A model generated the notes under the pieces. It saw only the letters and a program-made list of their open reading frames with translations, was not told the DNA's origin and did not search any database. Both the position numbers and the translations under genes were made by a program. Shown here piece by piece: positions 8,181 through 18,171 of a DNA stretch of 64,000 nt; the first letter of the stretch is position 1; each line of letters opens with the position of its first letter. The DNA comes from an uncultured Pelagibacteraceae bacterium (GTDB lineage: Bacteria; Pseudomonadota; Alphaproteobacteria; Pelagibacterales; Pelagibacteraceae), in NCBI GenBank assembly GCA_902550805.1, contig CACDAL010000005.1, positions 1 to 64,000 on the forward strand, given 5' to 3'.

Positions 8181-8200
8181 GGCCCCTAAAAAAAGGGGCC
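8181..8200. terminator. Bidirectional intrinsic terminator
   Basis: GGCCCC (8181-8186) and GGGGCC (8195-8200) form a 6-bp all-GC stem around an 8-base A-rich loop. An A run precedes it and a T-rich stretch follows, so it can act on both strands. It lies between the ThiE-like gene (ends 8175) and the convergent porin (ends 8228). It is one of only two strong GC hairpins noticed in the window. Confidence 0.85.
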
Positions 8201-8227
8201 CTTTTATAATTTTCAATCTAAATTAAA

Positions 8228-9163
8228 TTAGAATGCAAATGATAAGTTAAGTTCGTAACCACTGTTGTCAGATGTGCTAGTTCCGTTAACATTGTCAACG
8301 TTAGCATGTGTACCTGAAACAGAGATTGATCCCATAGTGTATGAGAATGATACTGCAGATGCATCTTGATCTTCTTTAGAAGCATTGTCAAAATCCATAG
8401 TCGATTGACCATAAGAAATTGATAAATCTTCATTTACAGCGTAAGAAACACCAAACGCACTGTATTCTTTACTGTTTGCTGCTGTATCTGAGTCAGATTG
8501 GTTTCTTTGAATACCAAACGTAAACGCATCCATAGCATATGTTGCATACAAGTGAGTGTTTTCTACTTCAACTGATGCTGCTTGGTTATCTCCAGTAGCA
8601 GCTCCAACAGTTAAACCATCTATACCAGTATATGTTAAACCATATTCAACTGAACCTTCAACTTCGTTTGTTCCATCAGATGGTACATAACCTAAGTTTA
8701 TTGTAAGATTATCCATCATGCTGCTGTTGCTGTACAAGAACATATCATTGTTTCCTGATCCTTCTCCTACAGTCGCAGTACCTGATACAACACCCCAAGT
8801 TTCTTCGTTAGCAGATGGCATTTTATCGTCGATAGCGTTAACTGGCATACTTCCACCGTGTCCGTCGAAAGTTAATGTTCCAGAATCACCCATATCGATT
8901 ACGATAGATCTATCATCACCACCGTTAGTTTCACTACCATCGAATTGTTGATTAACTGTTACATTCCAACCATTGTCCATTTCTCCACCGCCAGAAAAAC
9001 TTACTGAGTCAGTCATTGTCCAACCGTTAGCGTTAACAGCTTTTTCTTCACCGTAAAAACCTATCGCAGCGCTACCAGTAACTGCCATAGTTCCTGCATA
9101 AGCTGATGAAGCTACAAGGGCACTACCTAATGCAGTTAACCCTACTTTTTTTAGTTTGTTCAT
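8228..9163 (-). CDS. Outer-membrane porin
   Basis: A 311-residue Gram-negative porin. A Sec signal peptide (KKVGLTALGSALVASSAYA, residues about 5-23) is followed by GTMAVTGSAAIGFYG. The rest is Gly/Asn/Asp/Ser/Thr-rich with alternating beta-strand patterns, lacks cysteines, and ends YELNLSFAF, where the terminal Phe is the BAM-recognition signature. A strong ribosome binding site (AAAGGAGT) lies about 7 bp before the ATG. Base composition is less AT-rich than its neighbours, consistent with high expression. It has a dedicated terminator. Substrate cannot be inferred; it is probably a major nutrient porin of the outer membrane. Confidence 0.92.
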   Translation of the reverse strand: MNKLKKVGLTALGSALVASSAYAGTMAVTGSAAIGFYGEEKAVNANGWTMTDSVSFSGGGEMDNGWNVTVNQQFDGSETNGGDDRSIVIDMGDSGTLTFDGHGGSMPVNAIDDKMPSANEETWGVVSGTATVGEGSGNNDMFLYSNSSMMDNLTINLGYVPSDGTNEVEGSVEYGLTYTGIDGLTVGAATGDNQAASVEVENTHLYATYAMDAFTFGIQRNQSDSDTAANSKEYSAFGVSYAVNEDLSISYGQSTMDFDNASKEDQDASAVSFSYTMGSISVSGTHANVDNVNGTSTSDNSGYELNLSFAF

Positions 9164-9272
9164 ATTTAATACTCCTTTATTGTTTTAATATTAATATTAA
9201 ACAGTGAGTTTTTACCAATAAACGGTAGCGATTTATTATTATTTGCAAATATTAAGTAAATTTTATTGAAAG

Positions 9273-9292
9273 GTGTTGTATTTTTACATCAC
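9273..9292. promoter_or_regulatory. Interrupted palindrome between porin and DUF3576 genes
   Basis: GTGTTGTA and TACATCAC are inverted repeats (7 of 8 pairs) separated by TTTT, in the 216-bp divergent region 9164-9379. The repeat lies 110 bp from the porin start and 88 bp from the DUF3576 start. It could be an operator dyad or a leader hairpin of either transcript. No known regulator motif was recognised. Confidence 0.35.
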
Positions 9293-9379
9293 TTAAATAT
9301 TTGGCAAATTTCAATGATTTTTTAACATTTTTTATTAAAATATTGTAAATATTATTAATTAATCATTAAACTTAATCCG

Positions 9380-9946
9380 ATGCTTAAAATTAGACATTTT
9401 AAAACTTCAATATTAATCACCTTGTTAGCTATTTATCTGAATTCCTGTGGAAGTGGAGCTGATGCTAGAAAATTCCCTCCAAACCCTGAGGAAAGAGTTC
9501 AAAAAAATATAGAAGAAGGAAGAGGATTTAGATTAATGAATAAAGTCCGTGGAAGTAAGGGTGGTGATTTTGAATTTGCAAGCTCTAATGAACTTTGGAG
9601 AGCATCTCTTGACACTATAGATTTTATTCCTTTAGCTTCTGCTAATTATAGTGGAGGAATAATTATTACAGATTGGTATTCTGATAACAGCAATTTGAAT
9701 GAATCTATCAAAATATCAATAAGATTTTTAACAAATGAAATAAGATCGGACGCTTTAGATATAAAAGTTTTTTATAAAAAATGTGCTCAAAATATAAATT
9801 GTGAAATTAATGAAAGAAAGGGATCGCTTGTAGCAGAACTAACAAAACAAATTTTAAAAAAAGCTGCAATATATGAAAAACAAACAAAGGATAAAAATTT
9901 CAAACCTTACCCTTTGCCAAAAAGCGGCAAACGGAAAAAAAAATAA
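9380..9946 (+). CDS. DUF3576 lipoprotein
   Basis: A 188-residue predicted lipoprotein. A hydrophobic N-terminus (ILITLLAIYL) ends in a lipobox LNSC with Cys23, so it is probably anchored to an envelope membrane facing the periplasm. The body contains NELWRASLDTIDFIPLASANYSGGIIITDWYS, the hallmark of DUF3576, followed by a predicted beta-rich region and a basic tail (KSGKRKKK). The family is common in alphaproteobacteria directly before leuS, and leuS follows here after 28 bp, with lptE beyond. An envelope role is likely from this context but not demonstrated. Confidence 0.88.
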   Translation: MLKIRHFKTSILITLLAIYLNSCGSGADARKFPPNPEERVQKNIEEGRGFRLMNKVRGSKGGDFEFASSNELWRASLDTIDFIPLASANYSGGIIITDWYSDNSNLNESIKISIRFLTNEIRSDALDIKVFYKKCAQNINCEINERKGSLVAELTKQILKKAAIYEKQTKDKNFKPYPLPKSGKRKKK

Positions 9947-9974
9947 ACTCAATATTTAATTATTCAAGTGAATC

Positions 9975-12518
9975 GTGAATAGATATAATTTTAAAACAGT
10001 AGAATCTAAATGGCAAAAAAAATGGGAAGAAGATAAAATTTTTGTTTCCAAGATAGACAAGAATAAAAAAAAATTTTATTGTTTAGAGATGTTTCCATAC
10101 CCATCAGGAAAAATTCACATGGGCCATGTAAGAAATTATGCAATTGGAGATGTATTATCTAGATATAAATCTTTAAAAGGATTTAATGTTCTTCATCCAA
10201 TGGGATGGGATGCATTTGGAATGCCCGCAGAAAATGCGGCAAGAGAAAATAATTTAGATCCCAAAGATTGGACTAATGAAAATATTAATAATATGAAAAC
10301 TCAACTTAAGAAATTAGGACTTTCTATTGATTGGGATAGAGAAATTTCTACGTGTTCTGAAGACTATTATAAACATCAACAATTATTTTTTTTAGAACTT
10401 CTTGAAAAAAACCTTGTTTACAGAAAAGAAAATTATGTTAACTGGGACCCAGTTGATGAAACAGTTCTTGCGAACGAACAGGTCATTGATGGCAAAGGTT
10501 GGAGATCTGGTGCTGTCGTTGAAAGAAAAAAATTAAGTCAATGGTTCTTTAATATATCTAAATTTTCTCAAGAATTATTGGATGGACTAGAAAAATTAGA
10601 TAAATGGCCAAATAAAGTAAAAGTTATGCAAAAAAACTGGATAGGTAAATCATTTGGTTGTGAAATAAATTTTGACATTGAGGGAGATCTTCCAATTAAA
10701 AATATAAAGTGCTTTACAACAAGACCGGACACACTTTTTGGTTTTTCATTTTTAGCTTTATCTGTAGATCATGAAATATCTAAATTTTATAATAAAAATT
10801 CAGATTTTTTAAAATTTAAACAAGAATGTTCAAGAACAGGAACTACTGAAGAAGCAATTGCAATAGGTGAGAAAATTGGCTTTAAAACTAATCTTTTAGC
10901 AACAAATCCTCTAAACCCTAAAAAAAAAGTTCCAGTATATTTTGCAAATTTTGTACTAATGGATTATGGATTTGGTGCAATTTTTGGCTGTCCGGCGCAC
11001 GATCAAAGGGATTTTGATTTCGCAAAAAAATATAATTTAGAAATAAATACAGTTGTACGTCCTAACGATAAAAAAGATAACTTTGAAGTAAGTAATGAAG
11101 CTTATGTTGGCCAAGGTACTATAATAAATTCTGAATTTTTGAACGGTCTTGAAGCTCCTGAAAAATCAGTAATAGAAACAATAAATATTTTAGAGAGAGA
11201 AAAAATAGGAAAAAAAAAAATTAACTTCAGATTAAAAGATTGGGGTGTTTCTAGACAAAGATATTGGGGATGTCCTATACCCATAGTATATGATGAAAAT
11301 GGTGAATCACTGCCAATACCAAAAAATATGTTACCTGTTAAATTACCAGAAAAAATTAATCTTAATGTAAAAGGAAATCCATTAAACAGTCAAAATGAAT
11401 GGAAAAGCATAAGTATTGACGGAAAGAAATATACTAGAGAAACGGATACTTTAGATACTTTTGTTTGTTCATCTTGGTATTATTTAAGATTTTGCTCACC
11501 TAAAGAAAATAATTATGGATTTACTAAAGAAGAAATTGATTATTGGATGCCGGTAGATCAATATATCGGAGGGGTTGAACATGCAATATTGCACCTTCTA
11601 TATTCGCGTTTTTTTATGAGAGCCATAGGTTATAAAAATGAAAAATTTAATATTGATGAACCATTTTTGGGTTTATTTACTCAAGGAATGGTATGTCATG
11701 AAACTTATAAGGATGAAAATAATAATTGGTTAAGTCCAAACGAAATTGAAATTAGAAATCAAAAATATTTTAAAATAAATGAACCAAATTCTAAAGTAAT
11801 TGTGGGTCCATCTGAATCTATGTCTAAATCAAAAAAAAATGTCATAGATCCAGAAAATATTATTGAAAACTATGGAGCAGATGCTGTTAGATTATTTATT
11901 CTATCAGATAGCCCACCAGAAAAAGATGTACAATGGTCAGAACAAGGAATGGTGGCTTCATATAAATTTATTCAAAAATTATGGATGCTTCATAATAAAA
12001 TAAAAAATTTAATTAATTCTAAAAATAATAATGACGAAAATATTGAAATAGATAAATTTACAAATCAAATGATTACAAAAGTTACCAATAATTTAGAAAA
12101 TTTTAATTATAATGTTATTGTCGCAAATATGTATGAAACTTACAATTTTTTAAATAAAAAAATTGATAAAAATATAAATTCAAAAACGTTATTAATAAGT
12201 TATAAAAAAATTCTTACTATATTTTCTCCAATTATTCCTCATATTGCAAATGAGTGTTTAAAGGACTTAAATCTTAGCAATGAAATAAATTGGCCAATAG
12301 CTGATTCAAAATATTTGAATGATAATATTGTAGATTATGTAATTCAAATTAATGGAAAAAAAAGATCCATAATAAAAACAAAAAAAGATATTGATCAAAA
12401 TTCACTCTTAAATATTACCAAAAAAGAAAAGAATATTGAAAAATATCTGCAAAATAAGACTATAATAAAAATAATTTTTGTTAAAAATAAACTAATGAAT
12501 TTATTACTAAATGAATAA
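9975..12518 (+). CDS. leuS: Leucyl-tRNA synthetase
   Basis: Class I aminoacyl-tRNA synthetase of 847 residues, normal for LeuRS. The HIGH motif appears as [15 protein letters not shown], followed by the CP1 editing domain with [10 protein letters not shown] (the conserved Thr-rich editing site), the [14 protein letters not shown] segment and the KMSKS loop as SMSKSKKNV. The start is GTG at 9975 ([16 protein letters not shown] follows), which matches the usual N-terminus. It overlaps lptE by 8 bp, part of the DUF3576-leuS-lptE-holA order seen across alphaproteobacteria. Confidence 0.98.
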   Translation: MNRYNFKTVESKWQKKWEEDKIFVSKIDKNKKKFYCLEMFPYPSGKIHMGHVRNYAIGDVLSRYKSLKGFNVLHPMGWDAFGMPAENAARENNLDPKDWTNENINNMKTQLKKLGLSIDWDREISTCSEDYYKHQQLFFLELLEKNLVYRKENYVNWDPVDETVLANEQVIDGKGWRSGAVVERKKLSQWFFNISKFSQELLDGLEKLDKWPNKVKVMQKNWIGKSFGCEINFDIEGDLPIKNIKCFTTRPDTLFGFSFLALSVDHEISKFYNKNSDFLKFKQECSRTGTTEEAIAIGEKIGFKTNLLATNPLNPKKKVPVYFANFVLMDYGFGAIFGCPAHDQRDFDFAKKYNLEINTVVRPNDKKDNFEVSNEAYVGQGTIINSEFLNGLEAPEKSVIETINILEREKIGKKKINFRLKDWGVSRQRYWGCPIPIVYDENGESLPIPKNMLPVKLPEKINLNVKGNPLNSQNEWKSISIDGKKYTRETDTLDTFVCSSWYYLRFCSPKENNYGFTKEEIDYWMPVDQYIGGVEHAILHLLYSRFFMRAIGYKNEKFNIDEPFLGLFTQGMVCHETYKDENNNWLSPNEIEIRNQKYFKINEPNSKVIVGPSESMSKSKKNVIDPENIIENYGADAVRLFILSDSPPEKDVQWSEQGMVASYKFIQKLWMLHNKIKNLINSKNNNDENIEIDKFTNQMITKVTNNLENFNYNVIVANMYETYNFLNKKIDKNINSKTLLISYKKILTIFSPIIPHIANECLKDLNLSNEINWPIADSKYLNDNIVDYVIQINGKKRSIIKTKKDIDQNSLLNITKKEKNIEKYLQNKTIIKIIFVKNKLMNLLLNE

Positions 12519-12975
12519 TTTTTTTAAAATAATATCTTGCACAATCATTATTATATTTTTTAATAGTTGTGCATATGAGCCAGTTCTAAAAAAGCAAAAC
12601 TATAATTTTAGTATTAACTTCGTGGAATTAAACGGAGATCAAAAAGTAATTTCGCTAATTACTAATAATTTAAATAGATTAAATAATCAAAATGGAACTA
12701 AATATGATGTTTACTTAAATGTTAATCAAGAAAGAAAAATCCTTTCAAAAGACTCGAAAGGAGATCCTTCAAAATTTGAGCTTGTAATTAGTGTTTTATT
12801 TAAAGTTAAAAATAATAATAAAATTATTATTGATAAAAAAATTGTTAGAAGAGACAGTTATAATAACATAGTTGATAAATTTGACCTTGAGAATTTTGAA
12901 AATATCTTATTTAAAAATTTATCTGATAATATTGCAGAAAGTATAATTTCACATATTGCGAACATTTCTGAATGA
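12511..12975 (+). CDS. lptE: LPS-assembly lipoprotein LptE
   Basis: A 154-residue small lipoprotein. A hydrophobic leader ends at FNSC with Cys20 as lipidation site, followed by AYEPVL, a common start for mature LptE/RlpB proteins. LptE plugs and stabilises the LptD outer-membrane LPS translocon. Sequence conservation in this family is weak, so the call leans on length, lipobox and its position between leuS and holA, which is the standard alphaproteobacterial and enterobacterial arrangement. It overlaps both neighbours (8 bp and 4 bp). Confidence 0.82.
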   Translation: MNNFFKIISCTIIIIFFNSCAYEPVLKKQNYNFSINFVELNGDQKVISLITNNLNRLNNQNGTKYDVYLNVNQERKILSKDSKGDPSKFELVISVLFKVKNNNKIIIDKKIVRRDSYNNIVDKFDLENFENILFKNLSDNIAESIISHIANISE

Positions 12976-13946
12976 TAATAAAATCTTTTGAGATTGAAAA
13001 AATACAAAACCAAAATAATAATATAATTTTACTTTATGGTCTAAATGAAGGATACAAAAATCAAATTATAAATAATTGTTTCATAAAAAACTTCAAGGGA
13101 GAGCTTTTGAGAGTTGAAGAATCGGAAATTATTACAATACAAAATCAATTTATAGAAAGTATTTTAAATAAGTCCCTTTTTGAAGATAATAAAATAGTAA
13201 TAATTTCTAGAGTAACAGAAAAAATTATAAATCTTATAATAGATATCAAAGACAGGAAAATAGAAGGTATAAAGATTATTCTTAAATCGAATGTACTGGA
13301 AAAAAATTCTAAGCTAAGGACCTTGTTTGAGAAAGAGAAAGATTTAACATGTGTACCTTTCTATGAAGATAATGAAAAAAACCTTATTATAATTATACAA
13401 AACTTTGTAAGAGAAACAGATATAAAATTATCTAGAGAAATTTCTAACTTATTAATTGAAAGAGCTAAAGGAGATAGAAATAATCTTTTAAAGGAATTAA
13501 AAAAAATAAAATATTTGTCAATTTCAAAAAAAAATATACAAACTGAAGATGTTATTGAATTAACAAATTTAGCTGAAAATTACTCTGTATTTGAACTGAC
13601 TGATAATTATTTAGCTAAAAATTTTAAAAAAGTATCACGTATTTTAAATGAAAATAATTATAATTCTGAAGATTGTATATTGATATTAAGGACAATTTTA
13701 AATAAATCCAAAAGACTTTTAAAATTAAAAAATGAGATGAATAATAATAATATAGATTTAGTTTTATCATCTTTTAAACCTCCAATTTTTTGGAAGGAAA
13801 AAGAAATTGTTAAAAAACAAATACAATCTAGATCAAACGAGGAAGTTAAAAAAATAATATATAAAATCAATGATTTAGAGCTAATTATAAAAAAAAATTC
13901 AACAAACTCGCTTAATTTTATTTCAGATTTTGTTCTAAACTACTAA
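12972..13946 (+). CDS. holA: DNA polymerase III delta subunit
   Basis: A 324-residue clamp-loader subunit. The N-terminal ILLYGLNEGYKNQIIN is the non-functional P-loop-like start typical of HolA. The region LIERAKGDRNNLLKELKKIKYLS fits the AAA+ lid and the family signature around GD....EL.K. The C-terminal helical collar follows. It opens the beta clamp during replication. The ATG overlaps the lptE stop (ATGA). The TAA at its end overlaps the parB stop on the other strand in CTAA. Confidence 0.9.
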   Translation: MIIKSFEIEKIQNQNNNIILLYGLNEGYKNQIINNCFIKNFKGELLRVEESEIITIQNQFIESILNKSLFEDNKIVIISRVTEKIINLIIDIKDRKIEGIKIILKSNVLEKNSKLRTLFEKEKDLTCVPFYEDNEKNLIIIIQNFVRETDIKLSREISNLLIERAKGDRNNLLKELKKIKYLSISKKNIQTEDVIELTNLAENYSVFELTDNYLAKNFKKVSRILNENNYNSEDCILILRTILNKSKRLLKLKNEMNNNNIDLVLSSFKPPIFWKEKEIVKKQIQSRSNEEVKKIIYKINDLELIIKKNSTNSLNFISDFVLNY

Positions 13947-14794
13947 TAATTTTTCTTAATAATATCCACCAATCTATCCAATTGACTGGATTCCTTATAT
14001 TCGAAAGTTATAGTGCCTGATTTATTTTTTTTATTATGTACAAAAACTCTCATTCCTATTTTTTCACTTATTTCATTCTCAATTAAAGAAATATTAGGGT
14101 CTTTACTTTTAAATATTTTTTTATCAATATTTTTAATTGATCTAACTAAAGCTTCAGTTTGTCTGACAGATAATTTTTTAGAAACTATTTTTTTTGCTAA
14201 TAAAATACCGTTATTTAATCCGACTAATATTTTTGCATGACCTTGTGAAATTTTTTCATCAATTATAAAATCTAAAACTTCCTTGGGTAAAGTTAAAAGT
14301 CTTAAACAATTAGAAATGTGGGCTCTACTTTTTCCTATAAATTTTGCAACTTTTTCTTGATCGTATCTAAATTCATCAATAAGTCTTTTGTAACCTTCAG
14401 CCTCTTCTATTGGATTTAAATCTTTTCTTTGAACATTTTCTACAATGGCAAATTCTAAAGATTTTAAATTATCAGCCTTAATAACTACAGCAGGCACATC
14501 ATGAAGTCCCGCATTTTGAGCTGCTTGCCATCTTCTCTCTCCTGCTATTATTTCAAATTTATCATCTTGTTCTTCGGACTTTCTTACGATGATTGGTTGT
14601 ATAATTCCTCTTTCTCTAATTGAACTAGTTAATTCCTCAAGACTTTCTTTTTCAAATTTTTTTCTTGGTTGATATTTGTTTCTTATAATTGCGCTTATAG
14701 AAATTAATGTTTTATTTTCTGAAACTTCGCTGTCACCTATTAAAGATGATAAACCTCTACCTAAACCTTTTTTTGATTTAAAAGGATTGATCAT
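13943..14794 (-). CDS. parB: Chromosome partitioning protein ParB
   Basis: A 283-residue ParB/Spo0J CTP-dependent clamp. The N-terminal GRGLSSLIGD box, the CTPase/nuclease-like fold with ERGIIQPIIVRK and AGERRWQAAQNAG (GERR(W/F) motif), and the helix-turn-helix KVAKFIGKSRAHISNCLRLL are clear. A C-terminal dimerisation region follows. It loads at parS; two parS sites lie 1.4-1.7 kb upstream in rsmG and mnmG. It overlaps parA by 4 bp, and both are co-transcribed leftward, away from the putative origin. Confidence 0.97.
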   Translation of the reverse strand: MINPFKSKKGLGRGLSSLIGDSEVSENKTLISISAIIRNKYQPRKKFEKESLEELTSSIRERGIIQPIIVRKSEEQDDKFEIIAGERRWQAAQNAGLHDVPAVVIKADNLKSLEFAIVENVQRKDLNPIEEAEGYKRLIDEFRYDQEKVAKFIGKSRAHISNCLRLLTLPKEVLDFIIDEKISQGHAKILVGLNNGILLAKKIVSKKLSVRQTEALVRSIKNIDKKIFKSKDPNISLIENEISEKIGMRVFVHNKKNKSGTITFEYKESSQLDRLVDIIKKNY

Positions 14795-15591
14795 GCTGCG
14801 CTCTCAACAGGCTTGTCTTGGTTTAAAAATTCATCAGTAAAACTAAAATATGATCTACTTCCAGGACATAACTTATCATAAATTAAAACTGGAACCCCAT
14901 GAGATGGTGCTTCGGACAATCTTACATTGCGTGGTACAACTGTTTGATAAACTTTTTCCTTAAAATAATCTCTTGCTTCTTTTTCTACTTCACCAGAAAG
15001 TTTGTTTCTCCTATCGTACATAGTAAGAAGTATACCTCTGATGCATAAATCAGGATTGAGATTATTTTTTATCCTCTGAATGGTCTTCATGAGCTGGGTA
15101 AGACCTTCCAAAGCAAAAAATTCAGTTTGTAAAGGTACTACTAGAGCATCAGAAGCTACCAGTGCCATAATTGTAAGTAAGCTTAGTGATGGCGGGCAGT
15201 CAATTAGTATATAATCATATGATGCACTAGAATCATTTAAAATAAGGGTTAATTCGTCCTTTAGTTTGAAGGCTCTACGACTATCTCCAGCTGTCTCAAC
15301 CTCAAGTCCAGATAAGTCTACATTTGAGGTAATCAAACTTAAATTTTCAAAGTTTGTACGTTGGATTACCTCTGAAATTTTTTTGTTTCCATTGAGTACA
15401 TTATAAATTGTTTGGTCTGGGTTGTTTGTATTTGATAATCCAAGACCAGTTGTGGCATTCCCTTGAGGATCAAGGTCAATAACTAATATTTTTTTTCCTT
15501 TCTCGGACAATCCTGCGGCAAGATTGATAACAGTAGTAGTCTTCCCTACTCCTCCTTTTTGATTTATAACTGAAATAATTTTCTTATCCAT
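14791..15591 (-). CDS. parA: Chromosome partitioning ATPase ParA
   Basis: A 266-residue Walker-type ParA/Soj ATPase. The deviant Walker A KGGVGKTTT (residues 12-20), VIDLDPQGNATTGLG, the DCPPSLSLLTI segment and QTEFFALEGLTQL are the diagnostic blocks. It forms ATP-dependent gradients on the nucleoid that move ParB-parS complexes apart. It overlaps rsmG by 8 bp upstream and parB by 4 bp downstream, giving the conserved mnmG-rsmG-parA-parB run. Confidence 0.98.
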   Translation of the reverse strand: MDKKIISVINQKGGVGKTTTVINLAAGLSEKGKKILVIDLDPQGNATTGLGLSNTNNPDQTIYNVLNGNKKISEVIQRTNFENLSLITSNVDLSGLEVETAGDSRRAFKLKDELTLILNDSSASYDYILIDCPPSLSLLTIMALVASDALVVPLQTEFFALEGLTQLMKTIQRIKNNLNPDLCIRGILLTMYDRRNKLSGEVEKEARDYFKEKVYQTVVPRNVRLSEAPSHGVPVLIYDKLCPGSRSYFSFTDEFLNQDKPVESAA

Positions 15592-16228
15592 TTTTTTTTT
15601 TTATATTTGAAATTTTTATCACTAAAGACTCTTCGCTTGTTAAACTTTTCTTCTCCTCATACTCAAATTTCCAAATCTTCAAGGCATCTTTCAAAGTATC
15701 TTTTCCACTTTTACCTAAAAATAAAATTATATATTTAAAATTTTTAAAATTTGTTGTAGCAATATCTAAAATTACCGGCAAAGGTTTAAATGCTCTAGAA
15801 ATTATAGCGTCGGTGTTCAAATTTTTTTCCTCAAAAATATTTTTTTGATGAATTTCTGTGTTCAAATTATATTTTTTTGACATTTCTTTTAGAAAATTAC
15901 TCTTATGAAAACTTTTTTCGTAAAAAATCACCTTAAATTGCGGATTTTTGCGTTTCATCAAAATAGCTAAAACTATACCAGGAAGCCCAGCGCCTGAACC
16001 TATATCAGTACACGTTTTTATATCTTTTTTATCAATTAAATCAATAGTTTGTGCACTATCTTCTATATGTCTTATATTTATTGACTTTTCTGAGGACTTA
16101 CTTATTAAATTTATTTCTTTATTTCTAGATATTATAGATGAACTATAGTCCTCAAGCTCTCTTAATGTTTCACGTGAAACATTTAAAGAATCCAGTTTTG
16201 TATTCTTTATAAAATTCGAATCAATCAA
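15584..16228 (-). CDS. rsmG: 16S rRNA (guanine-527-N7) methyltransferase RsmG
   Basis: A 214-residue SAM-dependent methyltransferase (GidB). The SAM-binding motif [15 protein letters not shown] is near residue 75-90, the N-terminal helix includes [18 protein letters not shown], and ISRAFKPL matches the conserved SRA(F) catalytic segment. It modifies the small-subunit rRNA. A parS site is embedded in the N-terminal coding sequence (codons for Val-Ser-Arg-Glu-Thr). It overlaps mnmG by 4 bp and parA by 8 bp. Confidence 0.96.
   Translation of the reverse strand: MIDSNFIKNTKLDSLNVSRETLRELEDYSSSIISRNKEINLISKSSEKSINIRHIEDSAQTIDLIDKKDIKTCTDIGSGAGLPGIVLAILMKRKNPQFKVIFYEKSFHKSNFLKEMSKKYNLNTEIHQKNIFEEKNLNTDAIISRAFKPLPVILDIATTNFKNFKYIILFLGKSGKDTLKDALKIWKFEYEEKKSLTSEESLVIKISNIKKKNG
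16166..16181. promoter_or_regulatory. parS centromere site (perfect)
   Basis: TGTTTCACGTGAAACA is a perfect 16-bp match to the widespread ParB-binding parS consensus, and the dyad extends one pair further (16165-16182). It lies inside rsmG, where it encodes Val-Ser-Arg-Glu-Thr, 1.4 kb upstream of parB and about 9 kb from the putative origin. Confidence 0.95.
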
Positions 16229-18096
16229 GCTATATGCTTAATAGACTTTCTTTTAAGATGAGACAACAAAATATATACAGCCGCTGGAGTTATTCCATCA
16301 ATCCTTAGTGCCTGACCCATTGTTTTAGGCTTAATTTGCTTAAATTTAGACTTAACTTCATTAGAAAGGCCAGAAAATTTATCATAATCTAAATTTTCTG
16401 GAATTATTAAATTTTCATCTCTTTTAAAGGCTAAAATATCAGCATTTTGTTTTTTTAAATATCCTCTATAATGTGAATTTATCTCCAATTGATCATCTAT
16501 TTCACGTGAAACATGCTTTATTTCAGGCCATATTTCTCTAATTTTATCCATATTTACTGATTTTTGACTTAATATTTGAATTGCATTCCTATTAATTCCA
16601 TCTTTTGCAATGTTTACCCCATAATTAGCTAGTTTTGATGGCGAAATCATCAATTTTTCCATTTTTTTATGAGTTTTTTTAAGCTCTTTGGACTTCTCTT
16701 TATATATATCTTTTCTTTCTTTTAATATTAATCCTATATCAATACCTTTTTGAGTAAGTCTAACATCTGCATTATCAGATCTTAAAGACAATCTATACTC
16801 GGCTCTTGATGTAAACATTCTATAAGGTTCTGCAACACCTTTAGTAACTAGATCATCTATCATTACTCCAATATATGCCTCCGATCTATCCAAAATAAAT
16901 GGTTCTTGTCCTTTAATTGATAGTGCAGCATTTACACCCGCAATAAGACCTTGCGCTGCCGCTTCTTCATATCCGGTTGTTCCATTAATTTGCCCAGCAA
17001 GGTAAAGATTTTTGATTTTTTTTGTCTCAAGAGTTAAAAATAGCTCTCTAGGGTCCACAAAATCGTATTCTATTGCATATCCAGGTCTAATAATTTTAAC
17101 ACTTTCTAAACCATTGATATTATTGCATATTTCTTCTTGCACTTCAGCTGGAAGAGATGTGGATATTCCATTTGGATATATAGTATGGTCATTTAAACCT
17201 TCGGGTTCCAAAAAAATTTGATGTCTTTGTTTATCGGAAAACTTTACGATCTTATCTTCTATAGATGGACAATATCTTGGGCCAACTCCTTGGATGCTTC
17301 CTGAGTACATAGCGCTTCGTTTTATGTTTTTAGAAATTATTTTATGAACAACTTCATTCGTATATGTCATCCGACATGAAATTTGTTTGTTAAAAATTTT
17401 TTTTGTTAGGAAAGAAAAAAAGTAGGGATATTCATCTGCTCGTTGCTCATCAAGATTTTCAAAATTTATTGTTCGAGAATCAAGTCTTGGTGGTGTACCT
17501 GTTTTTAATCTACCAATTTTAAAATTATATTTTTTTAATTGTTCGCTTAAACCTGTTGATGGTTTTTCATTGTATCTTCCTGCTGGAGTCTTGTTTTCTC
17601 CTATATGTATCAACCCATTCAAAAAAGTTCCTGTAGTTAGAATTATCTTTGATGACTTTATATCTTTACCTGATTGAGTATTAAATCCAATTACATCGTT
17701 ATTTTTAAAGTTAAACTTAATTACAGGATCTGAAAAAATGCTTAAATTACAATAGTTTGCAAGTTTTTCTTGCATATATTTCTTATATAATGATCTATCA
17801 CTTTGAGTACGTGGTCCTCTTACAGCGGGTCCTCTACTTCTGTTTAATAATCTAAATTGAATTCCTGATTTATCTGCTACGTCTCCCATAACCCCATCTA
17901 ATGCATCTATTTCTCTTACCAAATGTCCTTTGCCTAAACCACCTATAGCTGGGTTGCATGACATCTCTCCAATGGTATTAAATTTATGTGTAAATAGGGC
18001 AGTGTTAACACCTAATCTTGCAGACGCTGCTGCAGCTTCACATCCTGCATGTCCACCACCAATTACTACTACATCAAATGTTTGATCATTTTTCAT
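16225..18096 (-). CDS. mnmG: tRNA U34 carboxymethylaminomethyl synthesis enzyme MnmG
   Basis: A 623-residue FAD protein (GidA), full length. The N-terminal FAD motif [12 protein letters not shown] (about 11-22), [38 protein letters not shown], and the later [12 protein letters not shown] and [19 protein letters not shown] segments are strongly conserved. With MnmE it modifies the wobble uridine of several tRNAs. A second, one-mismatch parS lies within its C-terminal coding part. It is 75 bp downstream of mnmE and overlaps rsmG by 4 bp. Confidence 0.99.
   Translation of the reverse strand: MKNDQTFDVVVIGGGHAGCEAAAASARLGVNTALFTHKFNTIGEMSCNPAIGGLGKGHLVREIDALDGVMGDVADKSGIQFRLLNRSRGPAVRGPRTQSDRSLYKKYMQEKLANYCNLSIFSDPVIKFNFKNNDVIGFNTQSGKDIKSSKIILTTGTFLNGLIHIGENKTPAGRYNEKPSTGLSEQLKKYNFKIGRLKTGTPPRLDSRTINFENLDEQRADEYPYFFSFLTKKIFNKQISCRMTYTNEVVHKIISKNIKRSAMYSGSIQGVGPRYCPSIEDKIVKFSDKQRHQIFLEPEGLNDHTIYPNGISTSLPAEVQEEICNNINGLESVKIIRPGYAIEYDFVDPRELFLTLETKKIKNLYLAGQINGTTGYEEAAAQGLIAGVNAALSIKGQEPFILDRSEAYIGVMIDDLVTKGVAEPYRMFTSRAEYRLSLRSDNADVRLTQKGIDIGLILKERKDIYKEKSKELKKTHKKMEKLMISPSKLANYGVNIAKDGINRNAIQILSQKSVNMDKIREIWPEIKHVSREIDDQLEINSHYRGYLKKQNADILAFKRDENLIIPENLDYDKFSGLSNEVKSKFKQIKPKTMGQALRIDGITPAAVYILLSHLKRKSIKHIA
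16498..16513. promoter_or_regulatory. Second parS-like site (15/16)
   Basis: TATTTCACGTGAAACA differs from the parS consensus at one outer base. It lies inside mnmG, where on the coding strand it encodes His-Val-Ser-Arg-Glu-Ile, and is 332 bp from the perfect site. Paired, closely spaced parS sites in this gene pair favour a real centromere cluster over chance. Confidence 0.8.
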
Positions 18097-18171
18097 ATTT
18101 ATAATCTATTATTGATCTTAAAATTTACAAGAAAACACTTAAAAATGTAAAAAAACAAGTAAAATCATAGT

